From NCBI RefSeq assembly GCF_027497175.1, contig NZ_CP114901.1, positions 6,076,001-6,140,000 on the forward strand: a stretch of 64,000 bases of DNA, read 5' to 3'. A program made the translations under genes and the position numbers. Below the pieces are notes generated by a model that worked only from the letters and a program-made list of their open reading frames with translations, was not told where the DNA came from and searched no databases. This stretch comes from Verrucosispora sp. WMMD573 (GTDB lineage Bacteria; Actinomycetota; Actinomycetes; Mycobacteriales; Micromonosporaceae). Positions 19,054 to 27,400 of this stretch are shown in pieces (position 1 is the first letter of the stretch; each line of letters begins with the position of its first letter).

Positions 19054-19157
19054 TCGCCGGGCTCCGCCGGCGCACCACTCATGGCGCCCAACATGACCGT
19101 CCGTAGCCGGACCAGTTCCCGGGCGTCATCCACAGTCGCCCGCCGCACGTCACTCAC
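19050..19157 (-). CDS. 35-aa GNAT N-terminal stub, leaderless
   Basis: A 36-codon frame from GTG (19157) to a TGA embedded in the ATGATG start of the next gene. The peptide begins MSDVRRATVDDARELVRLR, which resembles the first strand and helix of a GNAT domain, then ends abruptly after a Gly/Ala/Pro-rich tail. TAGGCT lies 6 nt upstream, so it looks transcribed leaderless and coupled to the full GNAT gene. The rest of a GNAT domain is absent in any frame: this is either a deletion remnant kept as an expression leader or a truncated gene. Confidence 0.6.
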   Translation of the reverse strand: MSDVRRATVDDARELVRLRTVMLGAMSGAPAEPGE

Positions 19158-19163
19158 CGGCAG

Positions 19164-19169
19164 AGCCTA
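19164..19169 (-). promoter_or_regulatory. Putative -10 box of the GNAT stub/GNAT operon
   Basis: TAGGCT on the minus strand, 6 nt before the GTG of the 35-codon stub, with no SD between. Confidence 0.45.
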
Positions 19170-19322
19170 GCCGTCTGCGCGTCTCGGCCCCGACCGGCCG
19201 TCTCCCCCCTCCGCCAGCCGCCGATCGATGGATCCGTCCACCGTCAGGATCGTCACGGGCTCGCGCCGATCGAGTCAGCGGCACGGGTGGGAGCGCGGGG
19301 CAGGTCCCGACGGGCGGCAGGG

Positions 19323-19673
19323 TCAGATCGGGCGGCGGCCGGCGAAGCCGCAGTCGGCGCGGTGGTACCAGCGCACGTCGGTGTCCCCCTCCAGCCAGCA
19401 CCAGAGCACCTGTCGGCCCTCGCGCTCGCCGGGAAAGTCGAGCAACACCGGTGCCACGCTCTTGACCTCGATGCCGTGCTGCTGGATCTCGTCGAGGACC
19501 GCGTACAGCCGGGCCTCCAGGCCCTTGACCTCGGCCCGACCACCGAGTGCGCTGAGCCCGTGGGAGGCCAGGTCGGCCTGCAACTCGGCCAGATCGGCCC
19601 GGACCCGGATCAGTTCCTCGATCCGGGGATGCAGGGTGGCCACCAGGTGCCGAGCCTGGGCGAGAGTGAACAC
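19323..19673 (-). CDS. DUF2203 family protein
   Basis: A 116-aa protein matching DUF2203: it starts VFTLAQARHLVATLHPRIEEL, has a helical hairpin with LGGRAEVKGLEARLYAVLDEI, and ends LLDFPGEREGRQVLWCWLEGD then WYHRADCGFAGRRP. That Cys/His-containing C-terminus is conserved in the family. The function of DUF2203 is not established. The GTG at 19673 is chosen because family members begin at F-T-L and a CATACT box lies 6 nt upstream; a start at 19700 would add nine residues. It stands alone between the GNAT genes and proC. Confidence 0.8.
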   Translation of the reverse strand: MFTLAQARHLVATLHPRIEELIRVRADLAELQADLASHGLSALGGRAEVKGLEARLYAVLDEIQQHGIEVKSVAPVLLDFPGEREGRQVLWCWLEGDTDVRWYHRADCGFAGRRPI

Positions 19674-19679
19674 CGCGCC

Positions 19680-19685
19680 AGTATG
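19680..19685 (-). promoter_or_regulatory. Putative -10 box of the DUF2203 gene
   Basis: CATACT on the minus strand, 6 nt upstream of the GTG at 19673. Leaderless layout. Confidence 0.4.
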
Positions 19686-19899
19686 CGCCACCCCGATCAC
19701 CGGTACGATCCGGCATCGCTGAACTGACCACCGCTGTGTCCGCGCCCGCTACCGTCCCGAGAGCCGGCCAACCACCCGTCACCGCACGAGACGCCGCATT
19801 TTTGCGCCCTCAACTCGACCGGGATACCGCCACTCACCGCAACCCGCGCCGGCAGCGCCAACCGGGGCGGGAGCCCGGGCGGGGCGGGGGAAGGGTGGG

Positions 19900-20718
19900 T
19901 TACTCGGCTTGGGCGGCTAGTTGACGGGCGCGGTCGCGGGCGGCTTCCAGGGCGGCCAGCAGGGCGGCGCGTACGCCGTGGTTCTCCAACTCGCGGATCG
20001 CCGAGATGGTGGTGCCGGCGGGCGAGGTGACCGCCTCGCGCAGCTTCACCGGATGTTCGCCGGAGTCGCGCAGCATCACCGCCGAGCCGATCGCGGTCTG
20101 CACGATCAGGTCGTGCGCCACCTGGCGGGGCAGACCGAGCAGGATGCCGGCGTCGGTCATCGCCTCGACCAGCAGGTAGAAGTAGGCCGGGCCGGAGCCG
20201 GAGAGCGCGGTCACCGCGTCCTGCTGGGTTTCGGGCACCCGGATCGTCGCGCCGAGCGGCTTGAACATCTCCTCGGCCAACGCCAGGTGCTCACCGGTGG
20301 CGTACGCGCCGGCCGAGATCGCGGTCATCGCCTGGTCCACCAGGGCAGGGGTGTTGGTCATCACCCGCACCACAGGCGTGCCTTCGGGCAGTCGGCGGCT
20401 GAAGAAGCTGCTGGGCAGGCCGGCGCAGAGCGAGATCAACAACTTGCCGGGCGGCACCTTGGGGCCGATCTCGTCCAGCAGCGCCGCGGCGTCCTGCGGT
20501 TTCACCGAGACGGCCAGCACCTCGGCCTCGTCCACGGCGGTGAGATTGTCCACCACGCGTACGCCGTAGCGGGCGGCCAGTTCCTCCGCGCGGGCCGGGC
20601 GGCGGGCGGTGGCCAGCAGCCGGTCCACCGGCCAGCCGGACCGCAGCAGCCCGGAGAGCATCAGCTCGCCGATCTTGCCCGCCCCGATCACCGCGACCGT
20701 GTGCACCCCGGCTGACAC
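19900..20718 (-). CDS. proC: Pyrroline-5-carboxylate reductase
   Basis: A 272-aa reductase for the last step of proline synthesis (P5C to proline, NADPH). Rossmann motif VAVIGAGKIGELMLSGLL (~8-25). AVSVKPQD (~69-76) is typical. The C-terminal helical domain has ALSGSGPAYFYLLVEAM (~170-186) and LREAVTSPAGTT, the proline/P5C site. The GTG start has GAAGGGGG 7 nt upstream. It lies 69 nt downstream of pfkA on the same strand. Proline is a compatible solute, so proximity to the betaine transporter may be meaningful, although the genes are not co-transcribed. Confidence 0.93.
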   Translation of the reverse strand: MSAGVHTVAVIGAGKIGELMLSGLLRSGWPVDRLLATARRPARAEELAARYGVRVVDNLTAVDEAEVLAVSVKPQDAAALLDEIGPKVPPGKLLISLCAGLPSSFFSRRLPEGTPVVRVMTNTPALVDQAMTAISAGAYATGEHLALAEEMFKPLGATIRVPETQQDAVTALSGSGPAYFYLLVEAMTDAGILLGLPRQVAHDLIVQTAIGSAVMLRDSGEHPVKLREAVTSPAGTTISAIRELENHGVRAALLAALEAARDRARQLAAQAE

Positions 20719-20787
20719 TGGCGTACCCCCTTCGTGGGCCGGCGTCGCGGCGGGCCCGGTGGCCCGACCGCGACGCCGGAACGACGA

Positions 20788-21816
20788 TCAGCTACCGAAG
20801 AAGACCTCGGCCTCGGCGTACCGCTCCAGCGGAACGGTCTTCAGCTCGGCGGTGGCGTCGGCGAGCGGGACGCGGACGATGTTGGTGCTCTGCATCGCGA
20901 CCATCTTGCCCCAGTCACCCTCGTGGGCGGCGTCGATGGCCTGCAGGCCCAGCCGGGTGGCGAGCACCCGGTCGAACGCGGTGGGGGTGCCGCCGCGCTG
21001 GATGTGGCCGAGCACCACCGTGCGGGCCTCCTTGCCGGTCTTGGCCTCCAGCTGCTCGGCCAGCCACTGGCCGATGCCGCCGAGCCGCACGTGCCCGAAC
21101 GCGTCCAGCTCCTGGTTCTGCAGGACCATCTGGCCCTCCAGCGGCTGGGCGCCCTCGGCGACCACGACGATCGGGGCGTACTGGTGCTGGAAGCGCTTCT
21201 CGACGTAGCCGGCGACCTGCTCGACGTCGAAGTTCCGCTCGGGGAGCAGGATCACGTTGGCGCCGCCGGCCAGGCCGGCGTGCAGGGCGATCCAGCCGGC
21301 GTGCCGGCCCATCACCTCGACCACCAGGGTGCGGTGGTGGCTCTCGGCGGTGGTGTGCAGTCGGTCGATCGCCTCCATGGCGATGTTGACGGCGGTGTCG
21401 AAACCAAACGTGTAGTCGGTCGCGCCGAGGTCGTTGTCGATGGTCTTCGGCACGCCGATGACGTTGACGCCCAGCTCGTGGAGCTTGGTGGCGACACCGA
21501 GGGTGTCCTCACCGCCGATGGCGATCAGGGCGTCGACGCCCTGCGCGGCCAGGTTGTCCTTGATCCGCTCGACGCCGTTCTCAATCTTGAACGGGTTGGT
21601 CCGGGAGGAGCCGAGGATCGTGCCACCACGGGGCAGGATGCCGCGGACCTCCGCGATGCCGAGCGGGCGGGACAGCCCCTCGAGCGGACCCTTCCAACCG
21701 TCCTGGAAGCCTACGAATTCGTGGCCGTAGCTGGCGACGCCCTTACGGACCACCGCCCGGATGACCGCGTTGAGACCCGGGCAGTCGCCGCCGCCGGTGA
21801 GCACGCCGATACGCAT
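20788..21816 (-). CDS. pfkA: 6-phosphofructokinase with PPi-type active-site residues
   Basis: A 342-aa PfkA-family enzyme that phosphorylates fructose-6-phosphate. MRIGVLTGGGDCPGLNA is the N-terminal nucleotide/PPi site, and VPKTIDNDLGATDYTFGFDTA holds the catalytic Asp pair. The two specificity positions read GGEDTLG (Asp at the E. coli Gly104 position) and PKTIDND (Lys at Gly124). Asp plus Lys is the combination of pyrophosphate-dependent enzymes such as that of Amycolatopsis methanolica. ATP enzymes have Gly at 104. PPi use is therefore predicted but not proven. The ATG follows AGGAGG at a slightly long spacing. proC is downstream on the same strand. Confidence 0.9.
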   Translation of the reverse strand: MRIGVLTGGGDCPGLNAVIRAVVRKGVASYGHEFVGFQDGWKGPLEGLSRPLGIAEVRGILPRGGTILGSSRTNPFKIENGVERIKDNLAAQGVDALIAIGGEDTLGVATKLHELGVNVIGVPKTIDNDLGATDYTFGFDTAVNIAMEAIDRLHTTAESHHRTLVVEVMGRHAGWIALHAGLAGGANVILLPERNFDVEQVAGYVEKRFQHQYAPIVVVAEGAQPLEGQMVLQNQELDAFGHVRLGGIGQWLAEQLEAKTGKEARTVVLGHIQRGGTPTAFDRVLATRLGLQAIDAAHEGDWGKMVAMQSTNIVRVPLADATAELKTVPLERYAEAEVFFGS

Positions 21817-21973
21817 GATCTGCTCATCCTCCTGGGGAGCATCTGGTCAAGCCCGATCAAGCCCCAGGATATGTGTCAGCGCGGACCCTCGGCACCGTTG
21901 CCGGCCCGGGGCGGGCCGTCCCTACGAACTGTAGTCGCAGCTCGGTACGGACCGCACCGCGCCCCGCTACCGG

Positions 21974-22468
21974 TCAGTAGCCGTCCTCCTGGCGATCGGC
22001 CGGCGACCCACCGCCGGACGCTGCGCCGACCGGTCCGATCAGCTCGATCTGACCACCCCGGGCGTCCCAGCACCGGACGCCCGTGGGGTGCACGGCGACC
22101 AGCGTGAGCCCCGCCGTGGCCGGACCGTCCGGAAACCACGAGGCCAGTCCGGGGTGCCACAGCCGTTCGGCGCGTGCCTGATCAGGGTCGTCCCGCGCGC
22201 TGCCGGTGATCGAGGCCCAGACCTGCGCCCGCGGGTCGTGCAAACTCAGCTCGATCTCCGGGTTGACCCGCACCTGCCGGACGGTCGCCGAGCCGGCGTA
22301 CGCGAAGAACCACAGCTGCCCGTCGAACTCCGCCCGTTGCAGGGTCATCGGCCGGCCCACCAGCCGACCGTCGAGGGAGATCGTGGTCAGGGTGCAGGTC
22401 CGCGCGGCCCGGATCAGCTCGGTGATCCGGGTCCGGGCCTGTCGGCCGCCGATCACCCCGCCGCTCAC
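21974..22468 (-). CDS. FMN split-barrel (pyridoxamine oxidase-like) stress protein
   Basis: A 164-aa protein of the PNPOx-like split-barrel superfamily. ITELIRAARTCTLTTISLDGRLVGRPMTLQ gives the first strands. FDGQLWFFAYAGSATVRQVRVNPEIELS is the typical flavin-binding region of general stress protein 26-type members. Family members bind FMN, F420 or haem; the cofactor is not predictable here. The GTG at 22468 is preferred because GGGGAG lies 7 nt upstream; an in-frame GTG at 22486 lies upstream of that SD. Single gene. Confidence 0.78.
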   Translation of the reverse strand: MSGGVIGGRQARTRITELIRAARTCTLTTISLDGRLVGRPMTLQRAEFDGQLWFFAYAGSATVRQVRVNPEIELSLHDPRAQVWASITGSARDDPDQARAERLWHPGLASWFPDGPATAGLTLVAVHPTGVRCWDARGGQIELIGPVGAASGGGSPADRQEDGY

Positions 22469-22573
22469 GTCGACACTCCCCTGCACCCGCCCACGCCGGC
22501 ACTCCCTCGCCTCGGCCTCTCGGCGAACCCGGTGCCCGGGACAGCACGGGTCAAACCACCGAAATACCGAATC

Positions 22574-23071
22574 TCACGAACCGGTCATCGCCCGCCAGCG
22601 GGCCAGGTTGTGCCGGGCGTCGACAAGCGCGTCGTGCCGGGCCGCCGCGGCGTTGGGCAGCGGGGGCCGACCCCGCTCGTCCCACAACTGCCGCAGCTCC
22701 TTGGTGTACCGGGGGATCTCCCGGGGCAGCGCCGGCATCGCGCCCCACAGCTGCGCCAAGGCCACGTGGTCGTACGCCGCGTACCAGGCCCACAGCTCCA
22801 CCTCCTCGCCGGGGCGGCCCCTGACCGGCTCGACGAGAAAGTCGTACAGGTCGTCGCGGATGCGCTCGCGGGACCGCCACGCCCGGTCGGCCGGGGAGGG
22901 CAGTTTGTCCAGTACGTTGCGGCGCACCCAGGGAACCGCCCGGGACGCGTCGAACTCGGTGGAGACCGCGTAGAACTCGCGGCCGTACTCGTCGACGACG
23001 CCGATCGAGACCAGTTCGACGGTCCGGCCGTCCTCGATGAACTCGCAGTCGTAGAAGTAGCGGTAGGCCAT
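22574..23071 (-). CDS. Rv2179c-type 3'-5' exoribonuclease
   Basis: A 165-aa DEDD-superfamily nuclease. It begins with RYFYDCEFIEDGRTVELVSIGVV, carrying the first acidic pair (D-C-E). WAWYAAYDHVALAQLWG holds the middle Asp, and HDALVDARHNLARW the C-terminal His/Asp. This matches mycobacterial Rv2179c, a Mg-dependent exoribonuclease near aroG, annotated elsewhere as polyadenylate-specific 3'-exoribonuclease AS. Length agrees with the family. The ATG at 23071 has GAGGATG 6 nt upstream. In the mycobacterial order it directly follows aroG; here about 12 kb of other genes separate them. Confidence 0.85.
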   Translation of the reverse strand: MAYRYFYDCEFIEDGRTVELVSIGVVDEYGREFYAVSTEFDASRAVPWVRRNVLDKLPSPADRAWRSRERIRDDLYDFLVEPVRGRPGEEVELWAWYAAYDHVALAQLWGAMPALPREIPRYTKELRQLWDERGRPPLPNAAAARHDALVDARHNLARWRAMTGS

Positions 23072-23334
23072 CGCGACCATCCTCGCCGACAGTCACCGCG
23101 GCCCGTTCATCGGGTCGGCGACACCGGGAGCGCTTCCACGGTCCGCCGGGAGGTCACACCCCAGCTCGAACCGGTCACGGAAGTGATTTGAGGGGTGTAC
23201 AGCACGCGACCGGACCGTCATGATCTGATGTGTTACCGCTGCCGGACGCCGAACGGGTGTCGGATCACCTCGTCAGGGCCGCCAGGCTCACCCGGTGAGC
23301 GAGTTGAGGTCCTTGACCGGGGAGGGGTGGGGCC

Positions 23335-24027
23335 GTGGAGATGCGCCTGCCGGAGCCGGGCGACGCGCTCACCGGCGTCGACATGTTCGCCGGGCTTGAG
23401 CCGGAGGTGCGCCAGCGGGTGGTCGCCGCAGCGGTGCCCCGGACGTACCGCAAGGGTCAGTTGCTGTTCGTGGAGAACGACCCGGGTGAGTCGCTGATCA
23501 TCCTGCGGCGGGGAGCGGTGGCCGTGTTCCGGACCGCGCCCACCGGCGAACGGGCGATCCTGACCGTGATGCGTCCGCCGGACGTGCTCGGTGAGGTCTC
23601 CCTGCTGGACGCCTCGACCCGGTCGACCTCGGCCGAGGCGATCGAGGACACTGCCGCGCTGGCGCTGTCCCGGCCGGCGTTCATGGAGCTGGTGCACTCG
23701 AACGCGCGCATCCTCGACGCGGTGATGCGATCCCTCGGTGCGTTGATCCGGCGGCTGACCGAGCAGAACGCCGATCACGTCTTCCTCGACCTGCCCGGCC
23801 GGGTGGCCAAGACGCTGGTCCGGCTGGCCGGCGAGAGCCAGGCTCCGATGATCACGATCGAGCTGAACCAGAGCCAGCTCGCCGAGATGGCCGGCGGTTC
23901 ACGGCAGAGCGTCAACCAGGCGATCGGGTCGTTCGCCAACCGGGGGTGGCTGCGTACCGAGGGTCGACGGATCGTGGTCACCGACGTGCCCGCGCTGCGC
24001 CGCCGCGCCGGTATGAACGAGCGCTGA
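23335..24027 (+). CDS. Crp/Fnr-family transcriptional regulator
   Basis: A 230-aa regulator. An N-terminal cyclic-nucleotide-binding fold occupies ~18-130, with ENDPGESLIILRRGAVAVF and MRPPDVLGEVSLLDASTRS. The second is the phosphate-binding-cassette region, but the usual Arg-Thr/Ser ligand pair is altered (STRSTSAEA). A C-terminal winged HTH spans ~160-220 (LNQSQLAEMAGGSRQSVNQAI). No Cys cluster for Fe-S is present. Whether it binds cAMP is uncertain. A second start, ATG two codons in, is possible; GGAGGGG precedes the GTG. Converges on a small orphan gene across a perfect 34-bp palindrome. Confidence 0.88.
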   Translation: MEMRLPEPGDALTGVDMFAGLEPEVRQRVVAAAVPRTYRKGQLLFVENDPGESLIILRRGAVAVFRTAPTGERAILTVMRPPDVLGEVSLLDASTRSTSAEAIEDTAALALSRPAFMELVHSNARILDAVMRSLGALIRRLTEQNADHVFLDLPGRVAKTLVRLAGESQAPMITIELNQSQLAEMAGGSRQSVNQAIGSFANRGWLRTEGRRIVVTDVPALRRRAGMNER

Positions 24028-24056
24028 GCGGCCCACGCGGAACGCAGACGCGGACA

Positions 24057-24090
24057 CGGGCGGGCCGGGACGATCGTCCCGGCCCGCCCG
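24057..24090. terminator. Perfect 34-bp palindrome, bidirectional terminator
   Basis: 24057-24090 is self-complementary end to end (17-bp half-sites, centre CGATCG). It lies between the convergent Crp-family gene and a small orphan gene and probably terminates both. Confidence 0.8.
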
Positions 24091-24101
24091 TGGTTGTCCG
24101 G

Positions 24102-24311
24102 TCAGGGCTTGGTGCTGCCCGGCCCGACCCATTCGGTGTCACCCGGCCCGGCCCAGTCCGTGCCGTCCTTGCCACCGCCGGGCACCTCGCCGACGATCCC
24201 CTGCGCCTGCAACTGGGCGAGGGTGGCTGCGTCCACATCCACCGAGTCACCCGCGGAGTGGGCCACCCCGTTACCGTCGGTCCAGTCGCTCTTCAGCATC
24301 ACGTACACCAT
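24102..24311 (-). CDS. 69-aa acidic orphan protein
   Basis: A small protein not recognised as a named family. It reads VMLKSDWTDGNGVAHSAGDS, then VDVDAATLAQLQAQGIVGEV, then a Gly/Asp/Pro tail with DWAGPG and EWVGPGST. The first ~45 residues look like a compact beta domain of the kind seen in small phage-derived or baseplate-type proteins with a W-x-D-G-x-G-x-x-H-x-x-G-D pattern (weak inference). Coding is supported by the GGGGAC SD 6 nt before the ATG and by the shared terminator palindrome placed right after the stop. No operon partner. Confidence 0.65.
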   Translation of the reverse strand: MVYVMLKSDWTDGNGVAHSAGDSVDVDAATLAQLQAQGIVGEVPGGGKDGTDWAGPGDTEWVGPGSTKP

Positions 24312-24478
24312 GGAGCTGTCCCCCTGATCAGCGGTTGACGAATCGGCTGCTTGAATCTAGCCGTTCCGAAACGTGGTGAGCTGCCCGGCTGAGTGTCCAC
24401 AAGCCAACAGCCCGGTACCCGACAGTGCGCCGAGCGGCGATACTCGATGCTGCGCCCCGGGGCGTCGGGGGCCTGCCA

Positions 24479-27400
24479 GTGGAGGGTGTCATCGCCGCGC
24501 AGTGTGACCGCTGTGGACGTACCGCCGCCGAGGGCGACCGCTTCTGCGGTGGCTGCGGCGCGGAACTCGGTGCCGTCTGCCCGCACTGCCTGCGCCCGCT
24601 CGCCCGGGACGTGGCCTTCTGCACCTCCTGCGGGTCACCCCGGGCCGGCACCGACCGGCCGGCGGCCATCAACCAGGAGGACCGCCGCCGGGTCAGCGTG
24701 CTCTTCGTCGATCTGATCGACTTCACCCCGTATGTCGAGCGGGCCGACCCGGAGCTGGTGCGCGGCATGCAGACCGGCTTCTTCTCCGCCGCACGCCGGG
24801 TGGTCGGCCAGTACGGCGGGGTGGTGGAGAAGTACATCGGCGACGCGGTGATGGCGCTGTTCGGTGCGCCGGTGGCCACCGAGACCGACGCGTTGCGGTG
24901 TGTCCGAGCCGGGCTGGAGTTGCAGCGGGTGCTGACCCGGTTCACCCCTACCGGCACCGACGGGTTGCGCTTCCGGGTCGGGGTGGCGACCGGGGAGGCG
25001 CTTGTCGACGTGGCCGCCGCCCGCGACGGCGGGCAGGCGATCGTGGCCGGCGACGTGGTCAACACCGCCTCCCGGTTGCAGTCGGCGGCGCCACCCGGCG
25101 GGGTGCTGGTCGACGGTGCCACGCACGCGCTGACCCGGGACACCATCAGGTACGACGAGCAGCCCCCGGTCACCCTGCGCGGGCGGTCCGCACCAACCGA
25201 GGTGTGGCTGGCCCGGTCCGCGGTACGACAGCAGCCCACCGACCGGGAGCCGGACACCACCCCGCTGATCGACCGGGAACACGAGCTGGGCATGCTGGTC
25301 AACGCCCTGCACCGCAGCCTGCGCGACCGTCGGCCCCAGGTGGTCACCGTCTTCGGCCGGGCCGGCATCGGCAAGAGTCGGCTGGTCCGCGAGCTGCACC
25401 GGCACACCGCGCGGCTGGTGGACGAGCCGCTGACCTGGCGGACCGGCCGGTGCCCACCGTTCGGCGAGAACGTCACGTTCGCCGCGCTTGCCGACATCGT
25501 CAAGGCCGAGGCGGGCATTCTCGACACCGATCCGGCGGCCAGTGCCGCTCAACGGCTGGCCACCGCCGTCGGCGAACTGGTCGGCGTCAGCGAACGGGAC
25601 CGGGTGGCCGATGCGCTGCGGCCACTGGTCGGGCTGGCCGGCACCCCGCTGCCGGCCGAGGAGGCGGAGTCGGCGTGGCGACGGTTCCTGCTGGCGCTCG
25701 CCGCTCGCCGTCCCACCGTGCTGGTCTTCGAGGACCTGCACTGGGCCGACGACGCGATGCTGCGGTTCGTGGAGCTGCTGGGTGCGGCGGCCCGGGACGT
25801 ACCGCTGCTGCTGCTGTGCACCGCCCGTCCCGAACTGGTCGACCGGGATCCGAGCTGGGCGGGGACGATCACCGGCTCGGTCACCATCGCCCTGCCGCCG
25901 TTGCGGGACACCGGCATCGCCGCGTTGTACGCGCACATGTTCGGTCAGGCCGCGTTCTCCGCCGACCTGCTGACCCCGCTGGTCGAGGTGGCCGGCGGCA
26001 ATCCGCTCTACGCCCACGAATACGTCCGGATGCTGATCGAGCAGGGGGCGCTGCGGCAGTCCGGGCGTGGCTGGTCGCTGGAGAAGCACCTGGACCTGCC
26101 GATGCCGGAGAGTGTGCACGCGGTCATCGCCAACCGGGTCGACCTGCTCGATGCCAAGGACCGGGCAGTGCTGCTGGCCGCCGCGGTCGTCGGTGTGCAG
26201 TTCTGGCCGGGCGCGGTGGCCGCCGCCGTGGGGCAGCCGGTCGAGTCCGTCGAGCGTGCCCTACGTCGGCTGGAGCAGCGGGACTTCGTCCACGAGCAGG
26301 CCGCCTCCACGATGGCCGGTCAGTCGGAGTACCGCTTCCGGCACGTCCTGGTCCGCGATGTGTGCTACCAGCGGCTGCCCCGTACCGAGCGGGTGGCCCG
26401 GCACGAGCGCACCGCCGACTGGCTGGACACGCTGTCGCAGAGCCGGGACACCGACCTGGCCGAGGTGCTGGCCCACCACCGCTGGGCGGCGCACGAGATC
26501 ACCCGTTCGCTGGGCATGGAGACCCGCCGCTACGTCGCGCCGGCCCGGGCCGCGTTGCACCGGGCGGCGCGCCGGGCGTACGCGCTGCACGGGCTGGACG
26601 CCGCCGCCAGCCACGCCGCCCGGGCGCTGGGCCTGGCCGACGACTCCGATCCGGTGGGCCGGCTCCAGTTGGAGTTGCTCAGCACCGAGATCTCGTTCCA
26701 CCGCGACGGCAACGCCTTCCTCTCCGGCGGCGGGCCGGAGCAGGTGCAGGCGCTCGCCGAGCGACTGCTCGCGTACGGCGATGAGGCGTGCGCGGCGCGG
26801 GCCTGGACGCTGCTCGGCCAGGCGGCGTGGCTGCGGGCCGACCGGCCGGCGGCGCTGGCCTGCCTGGACCGGGCGGTACGGCTGTTCGAGCCGCTGCCGG
26901 ACAGCGCGCAGAAGGCCGACGCCTTCGCCGAGTTGGGGCGGCTGCACATGCTCAACTACGAGCGTGATCCGGCGGTGGCGGCGGCTGACACGGCAGCGGA
27001 GATCGGCGAACGACTCGGGCTGACCGAGACCCGCACCAACGCCCGGATCACTGCGGCCACCGCCCGCTACCAGGCCGGCGACCGCGCCGGGCTCGACGAG
27101 CTGTACAGCATCGTGGAGTTCAGCCGGGCCGGTCAGTTGCTCGCGCTGCCTCGGGCCACTCAGAACCTCGCCTACGCCGTCTGCGAGGAGGGTGACTGGG
27201 TGCGCTCGAACGCCCTGCTCTCGGCTGTGCCGGCGCGTACCGCGAGCGGGCAGACCCTGACCACCAGCTATTCCAGCGAGGCGATGCGGGCCTGGTTCGA
27301 GGGAGACTTCGGCCGGCTGCTCGCCGCCGCCGAGGCGTTCGTGGACACCCCGACCGGCAGCTGGGACATGCAGGTGCGCGGCCTGCGCTCGTGCCTGCTG

